This document shows, piece by piece, positions 8,688-16,956 of a stretch of 64,000 bases of DNA. The stretch's first letter is position 1. Every line of letters begins with the position of its first letter. The translations under genes were made by a program, and so were the position numbers. The stretch spans positions 22,404 to 86,403 of the forward strand of contig JAMPXJ010000006.1 of NCBI GenBank assembly GCA_023701205.1, read 5' to 3'. The notes below the pieces were generated by a model. That model was given only the letters and a program-made list of their open reading frames with translations. It made no database searches and was not told the origin of the DNA. This DNA comes from Oligoflexia bacterium. Lineage in GTDB: Bacteria; Bdellovibrionota; UBA1018.

Positions 8688-9326
8688 ATGGCGTCCAAGC
8701 AGCGGAAATCCCATCCCGGCATCCATCCCAGCATCCGGGTTTTCCAGAACCCGATTCTCGAAAGGCTGACTCACGTGCATCCGCTCACGCCTTGGGTCGT
8801 CTGGATTCCGGTGGTCGCCTGGCTCCTGACGCGTTCCCGCGAGGCTTCGCTTCCAGCGATGGCGGCGAGCGGCCTGCTCACCTGGACGCTGGCGGAGTAC
8901 CTCCTTCATCGTTTCGTCTTTCACTTCAGGCCGCGGCCGCGGCCCTGGGGGGCGCTTCAGGAAAGAGCCTTGTACCTCCTGCACGGGCTGCATCATGAGG
9001 ATCCTCAAGATTCCTCGCGCCTGGTCATGCCGCCGGTGCCGGGGCTGCTCCTGGCGGCACTGCTCTTCGCGTTTTTCAGGCTCTTTCTCGATGCGGGTCG
9101 CGTGGAGCCTTTCTTCGCTTTCTTCCTGCTCGGGTATCTCTGGTACGACACCACTCATTTCGCGGTCCATCATTTCACCCCGCGTACCCGTTACGGGAGA
9201 TGGCTCAAACGTCATCACATGCTTCATCATTATGGCGGTTCCGGCGCGCGGTTCGGGGTGAGCACGCCGCTGTGGGACCATGTTTTCAACACTCTCCAGG
9301 AGGCCCCTTCTGAGTCCCGTGCGTGA
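8688..9326 (+). CDS. Fatty acid hydroxylase / sterol desaturase superfamily membrane protein
   Basis: A 212-residue membrane protein with the histidine clusters of the di-iron hydroxylase superfamily: HRFVFH (74-79), HGLHH (99-103), HFAVHH (157-162) and RHHMLHH (175-181). The spacing resembles fatty-acid 2-hydroxylases (FA2H/Scs7 type), which hydroxylate sphingolipid or fatty acyl chains at the membrane. Four hydrophobic segments surround the motifs. ATG at 8688 has GGAG about 8 bases upstream and is preferred to the in-frame TTG at 8649. Its end overlaps the permease gene by 47 bases. The substrate is not deducible. Confidence 0.82.
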   Translation: MASKQRKSHPGIHPSIRVFQNPILERLTHVHPLTPWVVWIPVVAWLLTRSREASLPAMAASGLLTWTLAEYLLHRFVFHFRPRPRPWGALQERALYLLHGLHHEDPQDSSRLVMPPVPGLLLAALLFAFFRLFLDAGRVEPFFAFFLLGYLWYDTTHFAVHHFTPRTRYGRWLKRHHMLHHYGGSGARFGVSTPLWDHVFNTLQEAPSESRA

Positions 9327-10422
9327 TACGATCCTTCGCAGGCTTTTCGCCCTGCTGGTGACAGGGTTCTTCTTTTACGTGGCTTCGCCACTGCTGCTGC
9401 CCGTGCTCATGGGCGGGCTTTTCGCGGTGCTCGTGATGCCGGCGCTCGAGCGCTTGGAGGTGCGCGGACTCCGGGCTCGGTTCGGCGCGGCGATCCTGAC
9501 GCTCGGAATGACCCTGCTCTTCATCATCCCGACCGCGCTTCTCCTTTACATGGTGATCAAGACGGGGCTTCAGCAGCTCCAGGCCTTCAAGGACCTGCCC
9601 AAGCCCGCGCACCTGGACTGGGCTCACTCCTGGGTGGAGTCGCCTTTCGCGCGCCGGGTGCTTGACTGGCTCAAGGATCTCTATCCGATCAGCAGCGAGG
9701 AGCTGGCCGAGGGCGCGCAGGATCTCGTTCGGAGCACGAGCCTGCGCGCGGCGGACCTGCTCGGGGGCTTCCTGCTGAACCTGCCCGGGATCGTGATGGC
9801 CATGATCGTGATGATCGTGAGCCAGTATTTCTTTCTCGTGGATGGCCGCCGGCTGGTTTCCTTTCTCCGGAGGAATTCCTTCTTCAGCCGGCATCAGACC
9901 GAGGAGCTCATCGAGCGTATCGGCAACTCCAGCCGCTCGGTGATCCTGGCATCGGTGATCTCGGGCGTCGCGCAGGCCTTTTTCTTTACGGTCCTCTGCG
10001 CGGCGGCACGAGTGCCCAACGTGCCGCTCGTGGGGGCGCTCGTGTTCTTCAGCTCCTTCATTCCGGTGGTCGGGACCTCGCCCGTGACGTTCGGTGTCGC
10101 GATCCATCAGGCTCTGACGGGGAACTCGGTCGCGGCCGTCGCCGCGGTGATCGGCGCGATCGTCGTGAGCACGATGGATAACTTCATCCGGCCGTGGTTT
10201 TTGCGCGGCTCGGTCAATCTGCACCCGATGCTGGCTTTCGTCGCGGCGTTCGGGGGATTGCAGACGCTGGGCTTCGTGGGCGTCTTCCTGGGCCCGATCC
10301 TGGCGGCGCTTTTCGTCGCGATCCTGGAAATCCTTTCCGAGCCGGAGCGGCCCGCAGCGCCCGCGGCGGCGCCCGCCGTCGGCGACGCGGGGTCATCGGG
10401 CGGGAGCGGCAAACCGGCTTAG
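9280..10422 (+). CDS. AI-2E family (PerM/YdiK-like) membrane protein
   Basis: A 380-residue polytopic membrane protein of the AI-2E exporter superfamily. It has two to three N-terminal helices, a soluble loop with conserved W/D patterns (VLDWLKDLYP), then a block of helices with FSSFIPVVGTSPV and DNFIRPWFLRGSVNLHPMLAFVAAFGGLQTLGFVGVFLGP, strong family signatures. The family includes autoinducer-2 exporters and Na/H antiporters, so the transported species is open. The C-terminus is Ala/Pro/Gly-rich. The ATG lies inside the preceding gene; a GTG at 9319 after AGGAGG is an alternative start. The stop codon overlaps the convergent ferritin-like gene by four bases. Confidence 0.88.
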   Translation: MFSTLSRRPLLSPVRDTILRRLFALLVTGFFFYVASPLLLPVLMGGLFAVLVMPALERLEVRGLRARFGAAILTLGMTLLFIIPTALLLYMVIKTGLQQLQAFKDLPKPAHLDWAHSWVESPFARRVLDWLKDLYPISSEELAEGAQDLVRSTSLRAADLLGGFLLNLPGIVMAMIVMIVSQYFFLVDGRRLVSFLRRNSFFSRHQTEELIERIGNSSRSVILASVISGVAQAFFFTVLCAAARVPNVPLVGALVFFSSFIPVVGTSPVTFGVAIHQALTGNSVAAVAAVIGAIVVSTMDNFIRPWFLRGSVNLHPMLAFVAAFGGLQTLGFVGVFLGPILAALFVAILEILSEPERPAAPAAAPAVGDAGSSGGSGKPA

Positions 10423-11003
10423 GCCGCCTTTCGCGGCTTTTCCGTCGCGTCGAGCGTCACCAGGAGGTTGGCCAGGTCATCGGCATGCTCCTCTTCCTTG
10501 GCGAGGATCTCCTCGAGGAGCCTGCGTGAGGTGGAATCCTCGTTCTGGGTGAAGTACTTCACCATCTCCCGGTAGGACTCGATGGCGATCCGTTCGGCCA
10601 CGAGGTCCTCGACGATGAGCTCGACGAGCCTTTCGCCCTCCTGGTACTCCGCGTGGCTGCGCGCCAGCAGGCCTTGGGGATTGAAGTTCGCGTTGCCGCC
10701 GAGCTGCTTGATGCGCGAGGCGAGCTGGTCGGCGTGCAGCTCCTCGTCGCGCGCGTGCTCGGCGAACTCCTGCGCCACGGCCTCGGACTGCAGGCCGCTC
10801 GCCGCGTGATAATGGTGCTTGTAACGGAGCACGCAGACGAGTTCGGTCGCGAGCGCCTCGTTGAGGATCTCGATGGCCGTCTCCACGTCGCCCCGATAGC
10901 TGGGCGTCACGGCTCCTTGCGTGATGTGCTGCCGGGCGCGGCGCCGGATTTCCTCGATGTCGCTGAGGAACGCGCGTTTGGAAGGTGGATTGCTGTTGGG
11001 CAT
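10419..11003 (-). CDS. Ferritin-like (bacterioferritin/DPS-type) protein
   Basis: A 194-residue four-helix protein. Di-iron ligands are recognisable: E in LNEALATELVC, EHARDEELHADQL (ExxH), ELIVEDLVAERIAIESY, and EEILAKEEEHADDL (ExxH). This places it in the ferritin-like superfamily, close to bacterioferritin, which stores or detoxifies iron and peroxide. A 40-residue N-terminal extension rich in Arg precedes the bundle. The gene is divergent from topoisomerase VI B (98 bases between starts) and convergent with the AI-2E gene, with stop codons overlapping. Confidence 0.82.
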   Translation of the reverse strand: MPNSNPPSKRAFLSDIEEIRRRARQHITQGAVTPSYRGDVETAIEILNEALATELVCVLRYKHHYHAASGLQSEAVAQEFAEHARDEELHADQLASRIKQLGGNANFNPQGLLARSHAEYQEGERLVELIVEDLVAERIAIESYREMVKYFTQNEDSTSRRLLEEILAKEEEHADDLANLLVTLDATEKPRKAA

Positions 11004-11065
11004 CGGAGGGTCAGTCCTTTCTGGCCGCTTTCCAATGCAATTCCCGATTCGGCCCGGGGAAGTCG

Positions 11066-11095
11066 TTGACAGTTCCGCATCGGATTTGCTTGAAT
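11066..11095 (+). promoter_or_regulatory. Candidate sigma-70-type promoter for top6B-top6A
   Basis: A perfect TTGACA at 11066-11071 is followed, 18 bases later, by TTGAAT at 11090-11095. The spacing fits a sigma-70 promoter with a weak -10 box. A start point about 7 bases downstream would fall almost on the ATG at 11102, so the mRNA could be leaderless or have a very short leader. The only Shine-Dalgarno-like bases (GGGG) touch the start codon. Confidence 0.35.
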
Positions 11096-11101
11096 CGGGG
11101 C

Positions 11102-12874
11102 ATGGCGAAACAAGCGGGCAACAAGATCACCACGAGCAGCACGGCCGAGTACTTTTCCAAGAACCTCCAGCAGGTCGGCTTTTCCTCCCAGACCAAGGCG
11201 GTCTTGACGACGCTCAAGGAAGCGGTGGATAACGCGCTGGATGCCTGCGAGGAAAACGGGATTCTCCCCGAGGTTCACGTCGTGGTGGAAAAGGCGGGGG
11301 CGGGCTCGATCAAGAATTCGGACCAGATCCGCATCCGGGTCGAGGATAACGGCCCCGGCATCGATGCCGACGACGTGCCCAAGGTGTTCGGCGAATATCT
11401 CGCCTCCTCGAAGTTCGGCCGGGGGCGCTGCTCGCGCGGCCAGCAGGGCATCGGCATTTCGGCGGCGACCACCTGGGCGCAGCTCACGAGCGCGACCGGC
11501 GCCCGCGTGATCACCAAGACGAAGACCATGCGCAAGGCGCTCTCCTGCGTGGTCGAGGTGGATATCAAGAACAACCGCGGGGTGCTCAAGGATCGCGAGA
11601 CGATCGACTGGGAGCGTCCGACCGGCACCTCCGTCGAGTTCCTCGTGGACGGGCGCATCCAGCTCAATGGCGAAGCGGGCCTGCTCAACTATCTCAACGG
11701 CACGGCGCTCGTGAACCCTCATCTGAAGCTGACCTACAAGCTTCCGGAAATCGAGGCTCACACCATCGATCGCGTGAGCGAAACGGTTCCCGCGATTCCC
11801 GAGGCGACCGAGCCGCATCCGCACACGATGAAGCTCGGGGAATTCATCGCGCATTCCCATCTTTTCGGGAAGGTGAAGGCCGCGGCCTGGCTCAAGAAGG
11901 GCTTCTCGCGGATCCATGAAGGCGTGATCAACGATCTGATCAAAGGCGGCATCAAGAAGGGCGTCCTCGAGAAATCCGTCGACGCGCTGAACGAGGCGGA
12001 GTTCAAGGATCTCTTCGTGGGGCTCCAGAACCAGAAGCTCATGGCGCCCTCGACCAAGTCAGTGCTCTGGATCGGCGAAGAGGCCCTCTCCAAGAGCATC
12101 AAGCGCCTGGGCGCGGTGGACTTCTTCTCGGTCGTGTCGCGCAAACCCACGATCTGCGATTTCAAGCCCGTGCAGATCGAAGTGGCCATCGCCCGGCTGG
12201 AGGACAAGTCCATCGAGGCTGAGAGCGCCGCGCAGGTGCTGCGCTTCGCCAACCGCGTGCCGCTTCAGTTCGACAAGTCGGCCTGCGCGATCGTGCAGGC
12301 GATCCAGTCGGTGAACTGGCGCTCCTACGGGCTGGTGCAGCCCAAGGACTCGCTGCCGCAGGGACCCTATATCATGGCGGTGAGCGTGGTCTCGCCGTTC
12401 ATCAAGTTCAAGAACGCGTCGAAGGAGACCATCGATGCCTCGGACGAGCTGGTTGCCGAGATCCGGCTCGCGCTCATCCAGGCCGGTCAGCGCCTCTCCA
12501 AGCATATCCGCAAGGAGGTCAAGGCCAGTGAGCTCGAAGAGAAGATCCGGCACATCGAGCAGTTCGGCCCGATTCTGGTGAACGGCATCTGCCGGATCGT
12601 CAATGCGCCGGATGCCCGGAAGAAGAAGGCCGAGGAAGGGCTGCTCAAGCTCCTCGGGCGCGATGCCAAGGCGACCGAGGCCGAGCTCGAGGAGGCGCAT
12701 GCCGTGCTCGAAGCCCAGCAGAAGAAGGGCCTGCCGGCCGAGGCGGACGCGATCGATACTGACGAGCTCCTCAAGGAAGTCGCAGGGGAGGCGCCGGCCA
12801 GAAAAGGCAAGGACGGAAAGCCGAAAAAAGGCAAGAATTCGAAGAAAACCGCGGTCGCGGAGGTTAACGCTTAA
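11102..12874 (+). CDS. top6B: DNA topoisomerase VI subunit B (ATPase subunit)
   Basis: A 590-residue type IIB topoisomerase ATPase subunit. GHKL motifs are complete: N-box KEAVDNALDA (Glu40, Asn44), G1 DNGPGI (82-87) and the topo VI-specific SRGQQGIGIS (111-120). A helix-two-turn-helix/transducer region follows, with the conserved late lysine region around FIKFKNASKETIDASDELVAEIRLAL. ATP binding dimerises B subunits and closes the gate while subunit A cuts DNA. The C-terminal 70 residues are Lys/Ala-rich and may touch DNA. ATG at 11102 is chosen because the upstream 39 codons have no family similarity. Stop and top6A start overlap (TAATG). Confidence 0.95.
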   Translation: MAKQAGNKITTSSTAEYFSKNLQQVGFSSQTKAVLTTLKEAVDNALDACEENGILPEVHVVVEKAGAGSIKNSDQIRIRVEDNGPGIDADDVPKVFGEYLASSKFGRGRCSRGQQGIGISAATTWAQLTSATGARVITKTKTMRKALSCVVEVDIKNNRGVLKDRETIDWERPTGTSVEFLVDGRIQLNGEAGLLNYLNGTALVNPHLKLTYKLPEIEAHTIDRVSETVPAIPEATEPHPHTMKLGEFIAHSHLFGKVKAAAWLKKGFSRIHEGVINDLIKGGIKKGVLEKSVDALNEAEFKDLFVGLQNQKLMAPSTKSVLWIGEEALSKSIKRLGAVDFFSVVSRKPTICDFKPVQIEVAIARLEDKSIEAESAAQVLRFANRVPLQFDKSACAIVQAIQSVNWRSYGLVQPKDSLPQGPYIMAVSVVSPFIKFKNASKETIDASDELVAEIRLALIQAGQRLSKHIRKEVKASELEEKIRHIEQFGPILVNGICRIVNAPDARKKKAEEGLLKLLGRDAKATEAELEEAHAVLEAQQKKGLPAEADAIDTDELLKEVAGEAPARKGKDGKPKKGKNSKKTAVAEVNA

Positions 12875-14025
12875 TGGCAACACCCAGCTCTGAACAAACC
12901 ATCCCGAAGCTGAGCAAGGAGCTTTGCAGCCGGCTGCTTTCCGACCTGGAACGCGCCAAACGCCCGGTGCTCTACGCGACCAAGTGCTCGCTCGACAACG
13001 CCATCTACAATCACAAGGTGGGCTATCTCACGCCTGGTTCCAAGAAGGTCGCTACCGAGCTCAACGTCAGCTCGGTCAAGAAGATGTCGCGGGCGATCTT
13101 CATGCTGGAGATCCTGCTGCGGAACCTCGATACCGGCGCCGTCAATACCAAGCGCGAGCTGTATTACATCAGCAAAGGTTACATCAAGCACGACTCCTCG
13201 ATGAAGCCGCTGGATTTCGCCGATCAGGGCGAGTCCGACGAGATCATCGATTTCATCTGCGAGATGCTCGAGTGCTACCGCGAGGAGGTGAACTGCTACG
13301 CGAACGACCGCGGCGGCCAGACGTATTCGCAGCAGCTGGTCGTGACCGAGACGCTCCCGGACGGCGATAAGGCGGTGGTCGATCTTTCCAAGCTCGGCAC
13401 GAGCCCCTTTCAGCCGAAGAACCGGCCGCAGAATCTCAAGCTCTCGGCCAGGAAGAAGATCGATTTCTGCGTCATCGTCGAATCCGAAGGCACGGCCAAC
13501 ACGCTCGTCGCGAACGGCTTCACCAAGCGCCATAGCTGCATCCTCATGGGCGCGGGGGGCGTGCCTTCGAACGCCGTGCGCGGCTGGTGCAAGCTGATCC
13601 AGGATCAGCTTCGGGTGCCGCTGTATTTCTTCGGCGATCTCGACGCGTACACGCTGCAGAACATCTATCGCACGCTCAAGGCGGGCTCGGCGGCGAGCCT
13701 CATCCGCAACTCCGACTATTCCGCGCCGGACGTGAAGTTCCTGGGCGTGCTGCCCGAGGACATCAAGAAGTACGATCTCAACGATTATCCGGTGAAAGAG
13801 AACGACGCGCAGGAGGTCCGGGCGCTCAAGAAGGCCTCGGATGCCTTGAAGAACGACCCGTTCTTCCAGGACAAGCGCAACAAGGGCCTGGCTCAGATCC
13901 TCAAATGGCTGCTCGAGAACAAGCGCCGCTGCGAGCAGCAGGCCTACTTCACCGTGGATCCCCGCGATGTCACGATGCCCGAGAAGATCATCGTGGAGAA
14001 GATCAAACGAGGAAATTACGTATAG
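12874..14025 (+). CDS. top6A: DNA topoisomerase VI subunit A (Spo11-like DNA-cleaving subunit)
   Basis: A 383-residue Spo11/Top6A homologue. The 5Y-CAP domain has RELYYIS (94-100), where one of the two tyrosines (second by alignment to Spo11) makes the covalent 5' phosphotyrosine link. The Toprim domain shows VIVESEGTANTL (Glu203) and GDLDAY (Asp255, Asp257), the magnesium-binding acids. The usual archaeal form of the second motif is DPDPYG-like, so GDLDAY is a divergent variant, but both acids remain. With subunit B it forms the A2B2 enzyme that passes one duplex through another to relax and decatenate DNA. Its stop shares a base with the GTG of the next gene. Confidence 0.95.
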   Translation: MATPSSEQTIPKLSKELCSRLLSDLERAKRPVLYATKCSLDNAIYNHKVGYLTPGSKKVATELNVSSVKKMSRAIFMLEILLRNLDTGAVNTKRELYYISKGYIKHDSSMKPLDFADQGESDEIIDFICEMLECYREEVNCYANDRGGQTYSQQLVVTETLPDGDKAVVDLSKLGTSPFQPKNRPQNLKLSARKKIDFCVIVESEGTANTLVANGFTKRHSCILMGAGGVPSNAVRGWCKLIQDQLRVPLYFFGDLDAYTLQNIYRTLKAGSAASLIRNSDYSAPDVKFLGVLPEDIKKYDLNDYPVKENDAQEVRALKKASDALKNDPFFQDKRNKGLAQILKWLLENKRRCEQQAYFTVDPRDVTMPEKIIVEKIKRGNYV

Positions 14026-15275
14026 TGCGGCGTCCGGGCGGTTTTTCCCTCATCTCGGTGATCGTCGCGATGGGAGTGGCGACCGTCGGCTTCATGGCGC
14101 TCATGCAGATGAGCAACGTGAGCCTCAAGGCGCAGAAGTTCGTGCAGTACTCGACGGACTTCGATCTGTTCAAGACCAGCGTCAGGATGATTCTGGATAA
14201 TCCGAAGCTTTGCGAGATGGCGATCCAGGAGGCGGACGGATCAGCGTTGGCCTTCAATCCGCCCGGCCTTCCTCTGGCAACCCCGATTTCGATCGCCCGG
14301 GTGCGCTTCGGTGCCACCGGGCCGGATACCGCCGTGCTGAATGGCCAGATTTCCGCCGGACTGGTGCTGAAGAAATTCGAAATCACCTACGCGGAGCTCG
14401 CCGGGACCTTGACCATCGGGGCGAACAGCTACAAGAACTACTCGACGCTCATCGAAGCGGAGGCCGAAAAACCCGATGGATCGCTGGGTACCAAGAGCCT
14501 TCGCACGAGATTCGCGGTGAACCTCCTGGTCAACGATGCGACCAAGAAGGTCGAGCAGTGCTTTCATACCTCGTTGAAAGGGGCGCGAACGCTCGTGATG
14601 CACTCCCAGAGCAGCGTGGTACCGGCCTGTCCTCCGGATTGGGTGACGATCCGCAACGGCTACAGCTATCTGGGAACGTTCCAGTTTGACCGGACCACGG
14701 GTACTGATCTCGCTTCCGAAGCGTCGTGCCTGGAAAGTTTCATCTACAACCCCATTCTCCAATGCGGCCACCCGGCCGGGTCGGCCCGATGCAATTATTT
14801 TCAGACGAATGACCGGAGCCTGTGGCTGAAGACTCCCGGCGTGGCGGAGCTGACCTGGAACCTGGCAGTCCCGCCCGCGCTGCCGATATCGCGATGCACG
14901 GTGTGCCGGAAGCAGGCTTCGGTTTACGTGCGCCATAATACCTCGGATACGAGCTTCCCGAGCTGCGGGGCCGATCTGAAGCTCTGGGAAGGCTACACCC
15001 TCAACGGAGTGAGCTTCGTCGGCTCGCTGGCTTATTTCATGCGAATGGACATGGGGAACACGGGCTCCTGCCTGACCACGTTCGATCCCGCACCGGGGCT
15101 TTTCTGCGGGGCGGACGATGTCATCACGCGGTGCCGGTTCAAATACGATTCGATCGCCGGCACGTGGGGCAACCTCGGCCAGTCCGTCAATTCGGGATGG
15201 GAAGACGATGTCAGTGTTACCGGGGCAGGCGCGGCGGCAAGAACCATGCGTTGCGCGGTCTGCGAAGCCCAGTGA
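14025..15275 (+). CDS. Prepilin-like secreted protein with type IV methylation motif
   Basis: A 416-residue protein beginning VRRPGG followed by FSLISVIVAMGVATVGFM, a type IV prepilin leader (basic residues, Gly just before the cut, then a hydrophobic helix). The usual Glu at mature position 5 is Ser, as in some minor pilins/pseudopilins. The large globular part is rich in paired cysteines (CTVCRKQ, CRF, MRCAVCEAQ at the very end), suggesting an extracellular disulfide-bonded head. GTG at 14025 shares its G with the top6A stop, and GAGGAA lies about 11 bases upstream. The frame is open far upstream inside top6A, but this is an overlap artefact. Function may be surface attachment or pilus tip; this is inference. 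Confidence 0.75.
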   Translation: MRRPGGFSLISVIVAMGVATVGFMALMQMSNVSLKAQKFVQYSTDFDLFKTSVRMILDNPKLCEMAIQEADGSALAFNPPGLPLATPISIARVRFGATGPDTAVLNGQISAGLVLKKFEITYAELAGTLTIGANSYKNYSTLIEAEAEKPDGSLGTKSLRTRFAVNLLVNDATKKVEQCFHTSLKGARTLVMHSQSSVVPACPPDWVTIRNGYSYLGTFQFDRTTGTDLASEASCLESFIYNPILQCGHPAGSARCNYFQTNDRSLWLKTPGVAELTWNLAVPPALPISRCTVCRKQASVYVRHNTSDTSFPSCGADLKLWEGYTLNGVSFVGSLAYFMRMDMGNTGSCLTTFDPAPGLFCGADDVITRCRFKYDSIAGTWGNLGQSVNSGWEDDVSVTGAGAAARTMRCAVCEAQ

Positions 15276-15281
15276 TCCCGA

Positions 15282-15701
15282 TCAGTGATCTTCCGATACG
15301 ATCCCGTCACGGAACGCGTTTTCGAAGTTGATCCAGATTCGGATATCCTCAGCAGCGAGGCCGTGAGCGCGCAGGGTTTCCTCGAGGATCCGGAGCCTTC
15401 GGTCGAAATGACCTGGCAGGATCGGAGGGAGCGCGTCATGGGCCTGAGCGGGTGCCTTGCCCGAGTAGGAGGAGGTGGCGCCCATCGCTCGCATCAGGAA
15501 GGTCTTCTGGGCCCGGGCGATCCTTTCCAGGTCCTGTCCGTGGAAAAAGAAGCCGATCATCGGGTCGGCCGCCATCTTGCGATAAAAGTCCTCGAGAATG
15601 CGTTGGAGAGCGGCTTCGCCGCCAAGGCGGGAATAAAGAGCCTTCAGCTCGGGTCTTGCAAGATGGATCATCTTTCCCATGGATGCGTCAAAGTGAATCA
15701 C
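15282..15701 (-). CDS. Truncated haemoglobin (2-on-2 globin)
   Basis: A 139-residue truncated haemoglobin. LYSRLGGEAALQRILEDFYRKMAADP matches helices A/B, GFFFHGQD the CD region with its aromatic cluster, and AQAHDALPPILPGHFDRR the proximal-histidine region (His88 the likely haem ligand). These small cytosolic globins bind O2 or NO. The start is uncertain: GTG at 15701 gives this length, and in-frame ATGs at 15680 and 15671 would remove seven or ten residues without touching the globin fold. Convergent with the prepilin gene, only six bases apart. Confidence 0.85.
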   Translation of the reverse strand: MIHFDASMGKMIHLARPELKALYSRLGGEAALQRILEDFYRKMAADPMIGFFFHGQDLERIARAQKTFLMRAMGATSSYSGKAPAQAHDALPPILPGHFDRRLRILEETLRAHGLAAEDIRIWINFENAFRDGIVSEDH

Positions 15702-15784
15702 TTCACCGGCGAAGGGGCAACCCGCTTTTTAGGCGTGCAAAACAGGCCGGATTCGGCCTAAATATCAGCATCAGGAGGCGACTG

Positions 15785-16813
15785 ATGGAATCGCAGGCAA
15801 AATCGAGAGTCAGTTACCAGGAGCTCGGGCTCGTCAACACGAAGAAGATGTTCGCGGCCGCGGTCAAAGGCGGCTTCGCCATTCCGGCTTACAACTTCAA
15901 TAACCTGGAGCAGCTCCAGGCGATCGTGACGGGCTGCGCGGAATCGGATTCCCCGTTTATCCTCCAGGTCTCGAGCGGCGCGCGCAAGTACGCCAATGAT
16001 ATCCTGCTGCGCCACCTGGCGCGGGGGGCTGTCGAGCTGCTCGGCGCGCTGAATCCCAACGTCAAGTTCGCGCTGCACCTGGACCATGGCGACACCCTCG
16101 AGCTTTGCAAATCCTGCATCGACTCGGGATTCTCATCGGTGATGATCGACGGCTCGCACCACCCTTTCGAGAAGAACATCGAGCTTACGCGCCAGGTCGT
16201 CGAATACGCGCACAAGTACGACGTATCGGTCGAGGGGGAGTTAGGGGTTCTGGCGGGCATTGAGGATGAGGTCTCTTCGGAGCATTCCCATTATACCCAG
16301 CCCGGCGAAGTCGAGGAGTTCGTCAAGAAGACGGGCGTGGACTCTCTCGCCATCTCCATCGGCACGAGTCATGGCGCCACGAAGTTCACTCCCGAGCAAT
16401 GCACGCGCAGCCCTGAAGGCGTCCTCGTCCCGCCGCCGCTCCGCTTCGACATTCTCCGGGAAATCGAGAAGCGCATCCCGGGTTTCCCGATCGTCCTCCA
16501 TGGGGCATCCTCGGTACTGCCTCAGTACGTCGAGATGATCAACGCCAACGGCGGCAAGCTCAAGGACGCCGTCGGCATCCCGGTCCCGCAGCTGCGCGAC
16601 GCCGCCCGAAGCGCCGTCTGCAAGGTCAATATCGACTCCGACGGGCGCCTCGTCGTGACGGGCGTGATCCGTAAGATCTTCGCCGAGAAGCCCGCCGAGT
16701 TCGATCCGCGGAAGTACCTCGGTCCAGCTCGCGACGCGCTCAAGGCCATGATCATCGACAAGAACAGAAATGTCCTGGGCAGCGCCGGGCGCGCGAAGGA
16801 GATCTTCGGCTGA
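15785..16813 (+). CDS. fba: Class II fructose-bisphosphate aldolase family protein
   Basis: A 342-residue zinc-dependent aldolase that splits or forms fructose 1,6-bisphosphate in glycolysis and gluconeogenesis. Signatures are AYNFNNLEQLQAI, LHLDHGD (Asp and zinc His), MIDGSHHPFEKNI, VEGELGVLAGIEDEV (zinc-binding Glu region), SIGTSHGATKF and VLHGASS (zinc His, then the phosphate loop), and KVNIDSDGR. AGGAGG sits six bases before ATG 15785. A small inverted repeat (15744-15759, AGGCCG/CGGCCT) lies between the promoter region and the ribosome site. Followed by a strong terminator. Tagatose-bisphosphate aldolases share these motifs, so the sugar is a family-level call. Confidence 0.92.
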   Translation: MESQAKSRVSYQELGLVNTKKMFAAAVKGGFAIPAYNFNNLEQLQAIVTGCAESDSPFILQVSSGARKYANDILLRHLARGAVELLGALNPNVKFALHLDHGDTLELCKSCIDSGFSSVMIDGSHHPFEKNIELTRQVVEYAHKYDVSVEGELGVLAGIEDEVSSEHSHYTQPGEVEEFVKKTGVDSLAISIGTSHGATKFTPEQCTRSPEGVLVPPPLRFDILREIEKRIPGFPIVLHGASSVLPQYVEMINANGGKLKDAVGIPVPQLRDAARSAVCKVNIDSDGRLVVTGVIRKIFAEKPAEFDPRKYLGPARDALKAMIIDKNRNVLGSAGRAKEIFG

Positions 16814-16868
16814 GCCGGGCTTGGGAGCTCCTTCGGGCGCTCCGGTTCTTTCCGGTAGATCAGAAATA

Positions 16869-16902
16869 GAAAAGGGAGGCCCCGAGCGGGAGCCTCCCTT
16901 TT
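16869..16902. terminator. Bidirectional intrinsic terminator between fba and the histone gene
   Basis: An 11-base stem, with AAAAGGGAGGC paired to GCCTCCCTTTT around a short GC-rich loop, is followed by a T run on the + strand and by TTTTCTATTTC on the - strand. It lies between the convergent aldolase and histone genes and can end both transcripts. Confidence 0.85.
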
Positions 16903-16956
16903 CGTTATGCAGTCGAGGGCGAGCAGAGCTCGCCAACGCCGGTAATGAACAGGATC

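Noticed and set aside
13587..14024. The prepilin frame stays open about 440 bases upstream, inside top6A
   Set aside because: This part overlaps the intact top6A in another frame and encodes no recognisable protein; the GTG at 14025 begins exactly at the pilin leader.
15744..15759. AGGCCG/CGGCCT hairpin before the aldolase
   Set aside because: Only 6 base pairs with a 4-base loop; may be a leader hairpin but not enough to call a riboswitch or terminator.
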